From NCBI RefSeq assembly GCF_028372415.1, contig NC_092878.1, forward strand, positions 73,475,251 through 73,539,250: a stretch of 64,000 bases of DNA, read 5' to 3'. Source of the stretch: Notamacropus eugenii. Lineage: Eukaryota > Chordata > Mammalia > Diprotodontia > Macropodidae. The notes under the pieces are model-generated. The model was given only the letters and a program-made list of their open reading frames with translations, was not told the origin of the DNA and did no database searches. The position numbers and the translations under genes were made by a program. Below, in pieces: positions 1-11,367 of the stretch (position 1 is its first letter; each line of letters starts with the position of its first letter).

Positions 1-495
1 CACTCTGTCGTTTTGTGGGTTCTCAAGTTCTAAAACATTTTTACAATTATTTTTATGAGTATTTGGAGGGGTTTGAGGGAGAACTCAAGCAAGCCCCTGC
101 TTTTACTCCTCTATATTGGTTTTGCCTATGTCTCCAAAAGAGGTTAGTCTCAAAAGGAAATGCTTCATGTTCACTAAGTATTTTAGCAAAAATTTATGTG
201 GAAGCATAGAATCAGAAGCAAAGTACCTCATCAACTGGAGAAGATGAAATAATATTTTGTACTTGAATGTAATGCAATTTTACTGCATTATAGGAAAAGA
301 CAAATATAATAAATATAGAAAAGCATGAAAATTTACATTAATTACATTGCCAAGTAAGCAGATCCAAGGGGAAAATATATTTACTATGACTATAATAACA
401 TAAATGGAAAGAAAAAACAACCAAATCAAAATGATTTGGTCAAAATACAAAAGAAAAAGACGTCTTCCGAAATGAGATATTAAAAAGTTCTTGCA

Positions 496-552
496 CACTT
501 ACACACACACACAGACATGCACACACACACACACCATACCACACACACACAT
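496..552. repeat. (AC)n-rich simple repeat
   Basis: Interrupted AC dinucleotide runs are visible directly. A purine-rich GAGGAA stretch lies nearby at about 728-771. I see no gene between 1 and 970. Confidence 0.85.
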
Positions 553-969
553 TTGAAGAAGCAAAGGAGACATGTTGGTCTGGAGAACTGCATAAAATGC
601 CTGAGTTTTTTTCTTTTCTTTTCTTTCTTTATATGTTGATTTGATTTTCTGATTTTTGTCTATTTCTTCTTACAAACAAAATAAAAACAAAAGGAAACTT
701 TATTATATAAGTGATGATTCCTTTAGATGAGGAAGAGGAAGAGGAGAAGCAAGAGGAGGAGGAGGATAGACATCTAAAAGATGCAAAAAAGATTAACACA
801 AATAAAGTTACAGATATAGTTTGGGAGCTAGGTCACTTGTAAAGGTACTACCATCTCTGAAGGTGTACCCAAGGCATGGTGGTGCTATCAGTTGGGACAT
901 GTATCATAACCAGTGGAAAATGAAAACAAACAAGATGCAGCTTTTGCTGCAACTGATCAATGAGCTTTT

Positions 970-1110
970 ATAGATATTTATTATATATTCAGGATGATGC
1001 AAGGTACTGGTGATATAAAGAAAAACCTGAAACAATCCCTGTCCTCAAAGACTTTCAATATGTTAAAAGGATAGTGAGAGAAACATTTGCTTATACGTGC
1101 AGATGAAAAT
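970..1110 (-). repeat. L2 LINE 3'-end remnant, antisense
   Basis: The stretch reads as a diverged antisense L2 3' end: a 'tatttattatatattcaggatgatgcaaggtactgg' type opening followed by 'atccctgtcctcaaagactt'. It matches, in order, the usual antisense L2 phrases (ages at 'tactatgtgccaggcac', then 'gtccctgccctcaaggagct'). Recognised by eye only. Confidence 0.5.
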
Positions 1111-1204
1111 GTTCAATTAGTTTTTTTGTGTGTAACAATTTTTTTCTTCTTATTTCACTGACATAAAAAATTACCACTGAGGAAATTCCCTCTACCAATG
1201 TAGA

Positions 1205-1345
1205 CGTGTTCTTTCCACACAATTTAAGAGCTTTGAGAGTTGTGTGGCAGAATCAAGGGGTCAAGGGACTTCTGGTGTCACATCTCCAGTATGTGTTAGA
1301 GGGAGATTTTGAACCCAGCTCTTCCTGATTTCATTCATCTTTATA
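1205..1345 (-). repeat. MIR/MON-type SINE fragment, antisense
   Basis: It contains the antisense MIR-core phrases around 'gtgtcacatctccagtatgtgttagag' and 'gattttgaacccagctcttcctga'. The core 'TTTGAACCCAGCTCTTCCTG' is a strong family hallmark. Confidence 0.65.
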
Positions 1346-1675
1346 TATACTTAGATGGTTGGTTTTTGTCCTTTGTCTTTCAGGAGGACCAAAATGACGT
1401 CACCATTGGAAAGTGAAATTTCCTTGTGTATCACTGTGGCTAATCAGACCAATACGAGCTCGGAATGCCCTTCCCCAGGTTGGGCACAGATAGTCCATTT
1501 GAATATTTGGGGTGGACATCCCAAATTTGCGCTCAATTCTGCTTTGCTCAAAGAGCACAGCACCTTTCCTTATGTAGGCATGCCATGCTGCACGGTCCTG
1601 TGCCGGTGCACACAGCCAAATACAAAGTTCTTGAGAGAGACCTTGAAAGTGTCCATGTGTCGTTTCTTCTGGCCA

Positions 1676-2690
1676 CTATGTGGTCGCCTGCCCCATGCAA
1701 GTTCTCCATGAAATAGACTTTGGCAAGTGAACATTTTGCATTCGAACAACGTAGCTAGCCCATCGGAGTTGCACTCTTTGAAATATAGTTTGCATACTTG
1801 GCAGTTCAACTCGAGCAAGGACTTCAGTGTCTGGTACCTTATCATGCCAGGCGATCCTCAAAATCTTCCTAAGACAGTTCAAACAGCTATTCAGTTTCCT
1901 GGCGTGGCACTGGTAGACAGTCCATGTTTCACAACCATATAACAATGAGTTCAGCATAATGGCTCTGTAGACCTTCAGTAGGGTAGTCAGTCGAAAACCT
2001 CTTCTCTCCCAAAGCTTTCTTCAGAGCCTCCCAAACACTGAGCTAGCTCTGACAATGCATGCATCCTCCTCATTGTCAATGTGTACATCCCTGGAAAGTA
2101 CACTGCCAAGGTAAGTGAACTTATCTACAGCATTTAAAACTTCTCCATTTGTTGTAACCAATGGTTCCACACATAGAGGGTGTGGTGGTTGCTGATGGAG
2201 CACCTGTCTTTTTTTGGTGTTAATTATTAGGCCAAAATTAGCACAGACAGCACAGAATTGATCCATACTTTGTTGTATCTCAGCTTCAGAGTCTGAACTG
2301 CGTGCACAGTCATCTGCAAACAGAAAATCATGCACCAATACTGCCTCCACTTTGGTCTTGGCTTGTAACCTTTTCAAATGGAAGAACTTACCATCAGTAT
2401 GGTAGTTGACCTTGATGATGTGTTCATCCCCATTGAAATCATTTGTCAATAGGGCTAAAAACATCATGCTAAAAAGCATTAAAGTAAGCCCACAGTCCTG
2501 TTTCACTCCATTGGTGACTAGAACGAGAACTTTGTCCATTATTCACAGCCTGAGAAACATATCGTCATGAAATTGATGTATAGTACTGATGAACTTCTCC
2601 GGGCAACCAAATTTTGACATAATTTTCCATAAGCTCTCATGACTAACAGTGTTAAAGGCCTTGGTTAGATCCACAAACATTGTGTACAGA
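1676..2690 (-). pseudogene. RTE reverse transcriptase domain (broken)
   Basis: Motif A is readable on the minus strand at about 2680-2620 as 'MFVDLTKAFNTVSHESLW' (DxxxAF). A 'GVKQDCGLTLMLFSMMF' region follows (a GVxQGC-like motif, Gly changed to Asp). The catalytic box 'FLFADDCA' has its FADD at 2320-2309. The thumb-like 'KFTYLGSVLS' comes next, and the C-terminal segment at 1957-1676 includes 'LLYGCETWTVYQCHARKL' and 'LRWASYVVRMQ'. These are typical of RTE reverse transcriptases. The frame changes between 2021 and 1957 and is interrupted upstream of 2539. It is a dead copy rather than a host gene. Confidence 0.88.
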
Positions 2691-3184
2691 CCTCTGTTCT
2701 TCTCCTGGCACTTCTGAAGTTGTCAGGCAGCAAACACCATATAGACTATTTGTCTATATGGTGTTCTGAAGCCACTGAGGTAAACAGTCCATGGCCTCAA
2801 CATTGAGTGATGATGGTCTGTTGAGAACACTATGGAAGTGCTCAGGTTGTCTCTCTAGGATGATGTCCTTATCAATAATCAATGTGGTTCCATCAGCTCT
2901 GAGTAGTTGTGATGCACCATAAGTTTTGGTCCATAAGTACCTTTCAGGGAATCATAAAAGCACTTTGGATTTTTACTATCAGCATTAAATTGAATTTCAA
3001 CTGCCTTCCTACTGAGCCAGGAATCTTGCATCTCTCTAAGCTTTACTTGTATTTGCTTTGGATGGAATTAAATGCTTCCTTCTTAGAGGTGGATGAATTA
3101 TCCTGCTGGTAAATCCTATAAAGTTCATGTTTTTCATTTAGCAGCTTCTAGATTTCCCCATTATTTTCATCAATACAGTCTTAG

Positions 3185-4195
3185 TGTTGGAAAGTGTTCT
3201 GACCCAGATGAGCACATGTAGTGTTGTACAACAGATCTCTGAGAGCTGCCCACTCCTTTTCTGCTCCATTGTTGCCAACTGCATGTTGATTCAACATTCC
3301 CTCCAAGTCAGCAGCAAAATGGTCACCCTCAGAGACGTTCTCTAATTTGTTGACACTAATTCTTCTGGTAGTCATTTTGCCTTGGGGATTGCGCTTTTGA
3401 TGAATGCAAATATTTAGCTTGGAAAGGATAAGTCTATGATATGTCCAGCACTCTGCACCACACATTGCCTTTGTCACTCTCACAACTTGTCTGTCTGTTC
3501 TCCTTACAATCACATAATCTATTAGATGCCAGTGTTTGCTGCAAGGGTGCATCCACGATGTTTAATTGCATTTAGGTGAATGGAAGACAGTGTTGGTGAT
3601 GAGGTCATGCGATGCACAAGTCTTCAGTAGTAAATGACCATTGCTGTTGTTGTTTCCCACTCCATTTCTCCCTAGGACCCCCTGCCAATTCTGGTAGTCT
3701 GAGCCTGCTCTAGCATTAAAATCACCTGGAATTATAACCTTGTCCTCTTTTGGCACATTGACGATAAGGGTCTTTGGGTCTTCATAAAATTTTTCTTTGA
3801 CTTCATCAGTGTTTGTCATGTTGGGACCATAAGCACTGATGATGGTGGCATGGCATTTTCCTCTGTGTGGCAATCATATTTTCATGAGCCTGTCATTCAC
3901 TCTTTTTGGCAGGCATACCAACTTGCTGATTAGATTAGTTTTGATTGCAAAACCCACACCAGCTTCACGATGCATCCCTTCACTGGGCCCACTCCAGAAA
4001 AAGGTGTATCCAACTCCAACTTCAGTAAGCTGGCCTTAATTTGACAAACTTGTTTCACTCAGGGCTGATATTTGGGTGCCATACCTGTTGAGTTCTCTTG
4101 CAATAAGAGCAGTTCTTCTTTCAGTTCTACTCGATTTTGTGTTGTCTATTAGTGTGCACACATTCCATGTGCCGATGGTGAGAGGAATCATCTTT
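3185..4195 (-). pseudogene. RTE endonuclease domain (broken)
   Basis: Minus-strand reading gives a start-like 'TIGTWNVCT' region near 4190-4150. It is followed by the EN core around 3873-3562, with 'CHATIISAYGPNMTN', 'IPGDFNARAGSD' (the GDFNA motif contributes a catalytic Asp and Asn in this nuclease fold), and 'VGNNNSNGHLLLKTCASHDL'. The C-terminal part at 3552-3370 shows 'HWHLIDYVIVRR' (the H..IDY motif next to the catalytic His/Asp region) and 'CWTYHRLILSKL'. In the family this domain nicks target DNA to prime reverse transcription. Here at least one frameshift separates 3562 from 3552, and stops lie near the N-terminus, so the domain is not translatable as one protein. Confidence 0.85.
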
Positions 4196-4856
4196 GCAGA
4201 TGTTTTTGTACATTTGTGTGTGTGTGTGTATGTGTGTGTGTGTGTGTGTTTTGACCACGTAGTGGGATTCCCCGCCTACCCCTGTCTCCACAGGACTTTG
4301 AGGCATAATAGTGAAATGGTATGTGTGATGTGTTTTGATTCCTGTGTAAACTGGATTTAAGTGAGGCAGAGTTGCAAGTCGTCAGCCTCATTCTCTTTTC
4401 CTGAGTCATCATAGTCCAGTGGCAGGACAGAGTCAAGACACCTGGCGATGGTTCAGGATGCATTGGATGACCTTGGCATCTTCAGTGTCAAACTAAACTC
4501 TAATCAATCCACATTGCTTGCTTCATGTGCCTTCATGGCCATTGCAACAAATTGTTCTCATCCATCTGTTCTAGCAGATGAAGTCTTCACTTGCTTGGGG
4601 TAGACACCCCCTTAACTCACTAGTGGGTTTGAGAATCCTTAGTTACCCTCAACCTGGTTTGGTCTGTCTGCCAAAACAGTTTATGGATGTGTGCTACTGA
4701 GCATCCTGCAAATTCTTGGAGCCACAGGTGAGAGTTAGGTGAAACAAGTGGACACCAAAGGTGGAAAGAGCCCCGAAAAGGGTTCAGTAGCCATCACACC
4801 AAAGGTACTGGTCCTCCTTCATCACACCCTATACCCCTTATATATAATATATTCAA

Positions 4857-4997
4857 TTTCAGGACCAGCAGATAGTGTCACTTCTGGCTTTACATTATTT
4901 TGTATTTATATTGAATATATTGAATTATATATAATACATTCAATGTAAATACAAAATTATTTAACGCCAGAAGTGGCACTATCTGCTGGTCCTGAAA
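4857..4997. repeat. 141-bp near-perfect palindrome (MITE-like)
   Basis: Two arms of about 63 bp, 4857-4919 and 4935-4997, are reverse complements with about six mismatches. Each begins 'TTTCAGGACCAGCAGATAGTG'-wards from the outside. The centre is an AT-rich spacer of about 15 bp ('tgaattatatataat'). The mismatches are scattered point changes, as in an aged foldback. It lies just outside the 5' end of the RTE element. Terminal symmetry with no coding capacity suggests a palindromic non-autonomous DNA transposon, but I cannot identify a clean target-site duplication or a family. Confidence 0.8.
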
Positions 4998-5179
4998 GGT
5001 TTCATTTTATGCATGGTTACTGAGTTGAAAGAAACTAAGAGTTCTGCCAGAAGACTACCTTGTCCTTGTCCTTATTTTCAGAATATTGGATTTGATGGGA
5101 ACAATTGGAATGGGGAAATCAAGTGTGCAGCTAGAGACACTGGATATGTGTGTTTATTTGAATGATAGAATCTTGAATA

Positions 5180-5640
5180 TGGGAAAGGTTTTAGGGGTTA
5201 TCTAGTTCAACCTCTACTTAAAGCTTGAAGATCTTGAGATCTCTACTAAAGAAATCACTTAAAGTAGTTATGTATCCTTGGCTTGAAGACTTTATTGATA
5301 GTTAAATTATTACTTCCTGAAACCTTCAGAAGTGTACATTCCATATTTGGGTGGTTCTATACCATTGAAGTCACAGGCTCTATCCTAATCCTGGCTTGTT
5401 AAGAAGTTTTCCTTTAAATTGATTTAAATTCTTTTCCCTCCAGTGTCAACTCCTTGGTTTTGAATTTTGGATCTAGGATGAAATGAATAGAGACTAGATT
5501 TCTGCTATAGAGAAATGGACCACACAAAATAGGCTTAATTTCTCTTTAATATGAAAAGTTTTCAACTATTTTAAGGCAGTAATTATGACCTCCTCCAAAG
5601 CTTTTCTTCTCAGACTAAACACAATTTTCAAATATATACA
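5180..5640. repeat. Possible CR1/L3-related 3' region, diverged
   Basis: Phrases such as 'gggttatctagttcaacctct' and 'cttcttctcagactaaacacaattttc' resemble the shared non-coding 3' part of CR1/L3-like mammalian LINEs. Similarity is weak and interrupted, so the assignment is tentative. Confidence 0.3.
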
Positions 5641-5800
5641 TATATAAATATATATCCATAATATCCATATGTATGTATACACACATATAGGTACATGTGT
5701 ATGTATATATTTCTTACATATGTATGTGCATATGTACATACACATATATGCATGCATGTATACATGTATTGTACGTGTGTTTATGTTTGTGTGTGTCATA
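5634..5800. repeat. TATG/CATA-rich low-complexity tract
   Basis: Irregular alternation of TATA, TATG and CATA units. It yields spurious frames on both strands and no gene. Confidence 0.8.
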
Positions 5801-5956
5801 ATTTTTTTTTAATTTGGTATCAGATTTTCAGTCACCTCCTTACCTGCTTTTCTTATCCAGTGCATTCTAGCTTGACAATGCTCTTCCTCAAGCAAAGGAT
5901 AATTCACTTGTCTAGGGACAAGTCTGCTTCTGATACAGCATTGGTTAAGTTAGCAG

Positions 5957-7170
5957 TGGGGCTGAGCCAAGATGGTGGAGTGAAAGCAACGACTCACCTA
6001 AGCTCCTGGACAAACTCCTTTGGATATCTCTGAAAGGAGAACCTGACCAAACTTTGGAGGTGCAGAATCCAGTGGGTGGCAGACTTTGACAGATTCGGAG
6101 GCCAGGTTAGACTGGAAGGTCCACGGGAAGGATCTGTTTCGCGGGGTGAGCCCCCAGCGCACAGCGCAGCGTGGTCAGCACAGCAGGGTGGAAGGGACCT
6201 GAGAAGCCTGAGAGCAGTGGGCGGAACCAGCAGAGCAGGAGACAAGCCAAAGCAAGCTGGTGAGAGCCGCTGAGCACCAGATATCAGCGCAGCAGCTCCT
6301 GAGAACTTCAGCCTGAAGATTAAATTTTGGTAAGTCACCTACTTCAACTTCCAGGAGCCAGGATGGTGGAGTGATCAGTAAATGCTCTCTCCTCCCCCGC
6401 TGATGACCGTGAAATAACCATAAAATATTTCCCCAGAAAAATCCTGGATCAGCAGGAACTGCAGAAGGGGGCACATAGTCTCATAACACCAGAGGCTACG
6501 AAAATAACAAAGGGGGATTCCTCCTACTGTGGTGGAGACGATCTGGAAGGACAGAGGACCCAGGACAGAGAAAATTCGCATTGAGACCCAGGCAAGCCTC
6601 AGTGCCAGGAGAGGAGCCCCAGGATGGGTGGGAACATGCATTAGCATCTAGGCGTGCCTCATCCCTCCAGGGGAAAAGGGAAGACAATAGGGACGCTGGG
6701 ATCACCATCCCCTGAACTAGCCTTTGCCTCAGTTCAGCTGAGGAGATCTCCTGTGACCAGACCACTCCTCCCACACACCTAACAAGCTAACTCCAGAGAT
6801 GATCTGGGAAACAAAAAACAAAAACCTGCTTATAGCCTCTACACACATCAGCTCAACACAAAGTTCTGTACCTTCTGACTGAAAGAACCAGAAGCTATAA
6901 CACTCAGTCAACATTATGAACAGGAAAAAGCAGACAAAAAGTGAAAAAGCCATAGAATCTTTCTATGGGGATAAGGACCAAAACACAAACACCAAAGAGG
7001 TCAGAGCTGAGATTGTACTTCCATCTGAAACTTCAGAAGGGACTATGAACTTGCAAGCACAACCAGCTCTCCTGGAACAGCTGAAGAAGGAAATAGAAGA
7101 AAAACTCACCAATGATTTTAAAATTATAAAAAAAGAATTCACTGATAAGTTAGGAGTGACTTTACAATTC
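5957..7170 (+). mobile_element. L1 5' UTR plus ORF1 N-terminus (3'-truncated)
   Basis: The element opens with 'GGGGCTGAGCCAAGATGGTGG', the canonical start of marsupial L1 elements. That sequence contains a YY1-like 'AAGATGG' core, which in L1 generally positions transcription start. A second related start-like unit ('caggagccaggatggtgga') lies near 6350, suggesting a two-part promoter region. The GC-rich leader runs to about 6915. Sequence similarity to L1 is lost near 7170, so ORF2 is absent here. Confidence 0.8.
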
Positions 7171-7203
7171 ACTTTTCTTTGTCAAAGTTCTTCTCAGAAG
7201 TGA
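6916..7203 (+). pseudogene. L1 ORF1 N-terminal fragment
   Basis: An open frame of 95 codons begins 'MNRKKQTKSEKAIESFYG' and continues into a charged, helix-forming stretch with regular hydrophobic spacing ('LLEQLKKEIEEKLTNDF'). That is typical of the N-terminus and coiled-coil entry of L1 ORF1p, the RNA-binding chaperone that trimerises through its coiled coil. The RRM and C-terminal domains are absent because the element is cut off after about 85 residues. The last ten residues probably come from flanking DNA. Confidence 0.65.
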
Positions 7204-8280
7204 TAGATTGGCTGAGACAGTGGAGAACACAGTGTATTTCAATGATGTGCACATTCAGAAGTGAGAATTTTTAGATCAACCAAAGTTCAAATAAGAACAC
7301 AGGAACTTTCTATGATTATGGGAAATGTTAATCTGAGTGATAGACAATAGATGAATACTTGATAATTAACCATGTGCTAAGCAGAGAACTAGAAAAGCCA
7401 GTCACACAGCAGATTGACTAATTTCACTAAAATATGCCCAGGGAGGTCTTGGGAAAGCACAGTATAAATCAATTCAGTTCAGCTATAGGAGCAATTGTTC
7501 CACCCAGAAGGTATTCTAATAAAGGTATTTTAATGTATTGTAGAAAGGGGACACTGACCTTTATATTCCCTGAATTGTGAGTTACCCTGAGCATATGAGT
7601 TTTTTTCAATTATATTTTCCATGTCAGTTTCCTCTGTGTTGGATATCCAATCTTTTTCATGGATAATGAGTTCAGTGGTGAGAAGGTGTGACCAAAGATT
7701 CTTGGTATTTATTATTTCTGCTTTTGCTTTAATACTTGAGCACTGCAGTTGTTAATATTTATTTCTCCAACTGTTAAATGAATGGTTATGCTTAAAATTT
7801 AAATATGTCACAATTGTGAGTGACTATTTTGTATAACGCACATCAGTGAGTGATCTATATCTGTAATGGTAAATAAGGGCATTATATTTTCCCAGAATAT
7901 GTAACATATAGAATACTGGAAGACCTTGAATATAACCACACTGTGATGGCCCATTTCTTGGAAAGTTGATCATTTTCTGGGCACTTGGAGTGCATCATTG
8001 AGTGAACAGATATCCATAGGACTTAGGGGAAAGGTTTAAAATGCCACAGAGTGGGTGGTCACCAACATGTTACATTATAACCAAGAACTCTGAATCAGAA
8101 TAACAGCTTCTTCTAGAACTCTGAACAGATGGTCCAGACAAAAGGACTATTAAAGAAAATAAAACAGGAACAGCATTGTTTCAGATGCAGATTTATACCC
8201 TAGACAGGAGAACTGTCAATTTCTTAGAGCAAAATGTGGATATAGTATTCCAGTTTTCTGACTAGGGCAGGAAATGATGC
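7204..8280. other. No recognised feature
   Basis: AT-rich sequence without convincing coding frames or repeat phrases that I can name. Confidence 0.5.
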
Positions 8281-8426
8281 AATTTTTTTTTTGCTTTTTA
8301 TTTTGAGAATATGTTCATTTATACATAGTCATAACGGAGGTCACATAGCATAGTGCCCTTCTTTGAAAATAAAAATGCAATCCTTAAAATTACTAACATT
8401 TACTTTTAAAGCTATAAGCAAGTTAA

Positions 8427-8427
<1 letters not shown>

Positions 8428-8459
<32 letters not shown>

Positions 8460-8503
8460 CACATACATACATATATATATATACATACATATATATATAT
8501 AAA
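8428..8503. repeat. (TA)n/(CATA)n simple repeat
   Basis: Alternating TA blocks and CATA units are visible directly. Confidence 0.9.
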
Positions 8504-8639
8504 TTTCTTTTTTATTCACTTTAATTTTTAAATAGTTTTAGAATGTGTTTGAATATAATGGTCACTTTATTTAAAAAATATCAAATGCATTTAATTAAAA
8601 GCATTTCTTTTACTACAAATTATATTCCTGAAAAAGGCT

Positions 8640-9640
8640 ACTGTCAGTCAAAATAATGGAATTTCAGCCTGATTTTACTACAAAATCTATCACCTCCCCT
8701 GAAGTAAATGCTAAACTTCTGCACATGCAGAGTGATTATATGCTTGCTAATTGATTGTTGTTCAGTATTAGTGTAGTGGGTAAACCTACCACCATAAAGA
8801 GAAGTGTAGAACTGAGGGAGGAAGCAAAATGTAAGACTGGGGGAAGAAGGTTGTTGAGTGACAGTAAAGGTCACTTCATTCTATCCATAGCTATATTGCT
8901 CTCATCTGTTTTCCTTTATTTCATCTCCATCCTCCACAATAAACAACATCCTGGCTTATAGACCTTTTGCACCTCAGTATCTGAACCTTATATATCCTGT
9001 TTTCCAGTAATTTCCTCAGCTCAGGTGAGCTATGTCTAATTTACTTAACTCACACAAATAAATAGTCATAACTTACATCTCCTTGGCCCGAAACACATTT
9101 CATCAGAATTTGCTCTAGGGAACATAGATCCCAGTTAAGTGTCTATTAACATCATGTATTAATTAATAAAATTATTTAATTAATTAATTAATACAATTTT
9201 AGTGATTTCCCTATTTCCATCTAGGTCCAAATTCTATAATATGAAAAAGATAGCTCTAAATATTAGGAAGATTTGTAGATGAAGAAACAATTCTGAGATG
9301 AAACAATTCTGAGATAATGCCAATGATTCTCTTTTATTTCTTGTTTATTTATTTTAGATATTTATTAGTTTCAATTTTCTTAGAAAGTTCCACAGTATTT
9401 ATGTATCAAATACAGCAAGGGAGCCAAAAGTCCTTAAAATTGATTTCATTTAGAAGTTTGAAATTGTGTTCTAAATTGTGATGATTCTGTTAAAGTGAAT
9501 TACCTATGGTGATTAAATAATATATCTTTTATTTAATGATGTAATTAAAATGATGGGCATTATTTATTTTCTGCCTTAAAACTTCTCTAGATATTAAGTT
9601 ATGTTTCTATTAACAAGTATAATGCCATTATCACTGGTAA
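8640..9640. other. No recognised feature
   Basis: AT-rich DNA. A short (ATTA)n stretch lies at about 9158-9193. Short frames here have no recognisable protein. Confidence 0.45.
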
Positions 9641-10484
9641 GAAAAGTGAGTTAAGGGGCAGAGCCAAAATGGCAGAGTAGAAAAACAGACCTGTAAGAAT
9701 CTCCCATACATAGCCAATAAAATATCAGTTAAAAATGGCTCTAAACAAATTCTAGAGCAACAGAAGCCACAAAGAGACAGAGTGAAAGAGATTTTCAGCC
9801 CAAAACAGCCTGAAAGGCCCACAGGAAAGGTCTGTCACACTGGTCACTCCAGCCTTGGCTGCAGGGCATCAGCAAAAGTAGCAGAACAGGAGTCAGAGAG
9901 CCATGGGCAGCAGCAATTCCCAGATTGCTCAACCCACAAATGCCAAAGGCCAATAAGAAAGAACATGGTCTGGACTGGACTACCAGCAGCAGCCACTGCA
10001 GCACCAGCATCCACTTTTAGAGCCCTCTTCCTGAAGCTCCTGGGGGAATTGAGCAGCTGATCTGAAATAGCCCTGAATGGCAGCCCTGGGAGTCCTCCAA
10101 CTAAAGCCCCTGGGGGAATTGAGCTGCTGCTCTGAATTTCAGCTCTGAGCGTGGCCCTGGGGTGAGGAGGAACGCTGGCTTAGTGGACCTAGAGGCAGTT
10201 GTGGAGAGGTAATTCTACTGACAGATTCTGGGTAGAAAAGTTTTAGTTGCTCCCAGATCAGTGCACAGGCCAGGAGAGGAGTAAACTCCTCTCCCTTGAT
10301 TGTGCCACCCTGGAGGAACTGAGAACTTACAAGTCCCCAGATTATACCCTCCTCTTGAGAAAGTACTCGAAAGTCAAGTAACTGGCTGGGGAAATGACCA
10401 AAAATGAAAAAATAAGAATATAGAAATTTCCTTTCTTGGTGAACAGGTATTTTCTTCCATCCTTTTGGATGAGGAAGCACAATG

Positions 10485-11280
10485 CATGACATCAGAGGAA
10501 GTCAAGCCTTCTGCATCCAAAACCTCCAAAGAAATATGCAATGGTCTCAGGCTATTAAAGAGCTCAATGGTCTCAGGCCATTAAAGAGCTCAAAAAGGAT
10601 TTGAAAAATCAAGTATAAGAGGTGGAAGAAAAATTAGGAAGAGAAATGAGAACAATAAAAAAAAATTATGAAAAGTAAGTCAACAGCTTGCTAAGAGACC
10701 CCCCAAAATACTGAAGAAAATAACACTAACTCAATGCGCAAAAGAGGTCCAAAAAGCCATGGGGAGAAGAATGCTTTAAAAAGCATAATATGCGAAATGT
10801 AAAAGGAGGTTCATAAGCTCACTGAAGAAAATAATTCTTTAAAAATTAAAATAGAGCACATGAAAGCTAATGATGTTATGAGAAACCAAGAAATTACAAA
10901 ACAAAATGAAAAGAATGAAAACATAGTTTATGATGTGAAATATTACATTGGAAAAACAACTGACCTGAAAAATAGATCCAAGAGACACAATTTAAAAATT
11001 ATAGGACTTCCTGAAAGCCATGATCAAATAAACAGCCCAGATACCATCTTTCATGAAATTATCAAGGAAAACTACCCTGATATTCTAGAAACAAAAGGTA
11101 AAAAAAAATATATTGAATGAATACACCAATCACCTCCTGAAAGAAACCCAAAAAGAGAAACTGCTGGGAACACTGTAGCCAAATTTCAGAGTTCCCAAGT
11201 CAAGGTGAAGTTATTACAAACAGCTAGAAAGAAACAATTCTAGTACTGTGGAAATACAGTCAGGATACCTCAAGATCTAG
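10485..11280 (+). pseudogene. ORF1-like region of HAL1 copy A
   Basis: Coding remnant of an L1-type ORF1 protein. It begins near 'atgacatcagaggaagtcaag', shows a degraded coiled-coil region (10600-10900), then an RRM-like segment at 10960-11120 reading 'DLKNRSKRHNLKIIGLPES'. It ends abruptly at the microsatellite. Stops and frameshifts break it; the longest clean frame is 86 codons (10860-11120). A 26-bp tandem duplication, 10540-10565 and 10566-10591 with one mismatch, is absent from copy B and so arose in this lineage. Confidence 0.7.
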
Positions 11281-11281
11281 T

Positions 11282-11284
<3 letters not shown>

Positions 11285-11365
<81 letters not shown>
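11285..11365. repeat. (GA)n microsatellite inside HAL1 copy A
   Basis: About 40 uninterrupted GA units. It sits at the ORF1/3' UTR junction, the same relative place where copy B carries (GATA)n. Confidence 0.97.

Positions 11366-11367
<2 letters not shown>

Larger units (their letters stand above)
1355..4740 (-). mobile_element. Near full-length RTE-clade LINE, inactivated
   Basis: A minus-strand non-LTR retrotransposon with the order 5' UTR-like segment, apurinic-type endonuclease, reverse transcriptase, short 3' UTR. The 3' end (near 1355-1400) carries the RTE/BovB-like ending, read on the minus strand as 'gacgtcattttggtcctcc', a gap, then 'gacaaaggacaa'. The 5' segment 4255-4740 resembles the non-coding RTE-derived sequence also carried by marsupial RTE-linked SINEs. 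About 3.4 kb is close to the usual length of an RTE element, so little is missing. The coding part is split over several frames by stops and frameshifts and cannot encode an active polyprotein. A (TG)n run at 4216-4250 interrupts the 5' side. The clade is confident; the exact subfamily was not determined. Confidence 0.88.

Noticed and set aside
1355-1711. 118-codon frame on the plus strand
   Set aside because: It is the antisense of the RTE 3' coding/UTR region and does not resemble a host protein.
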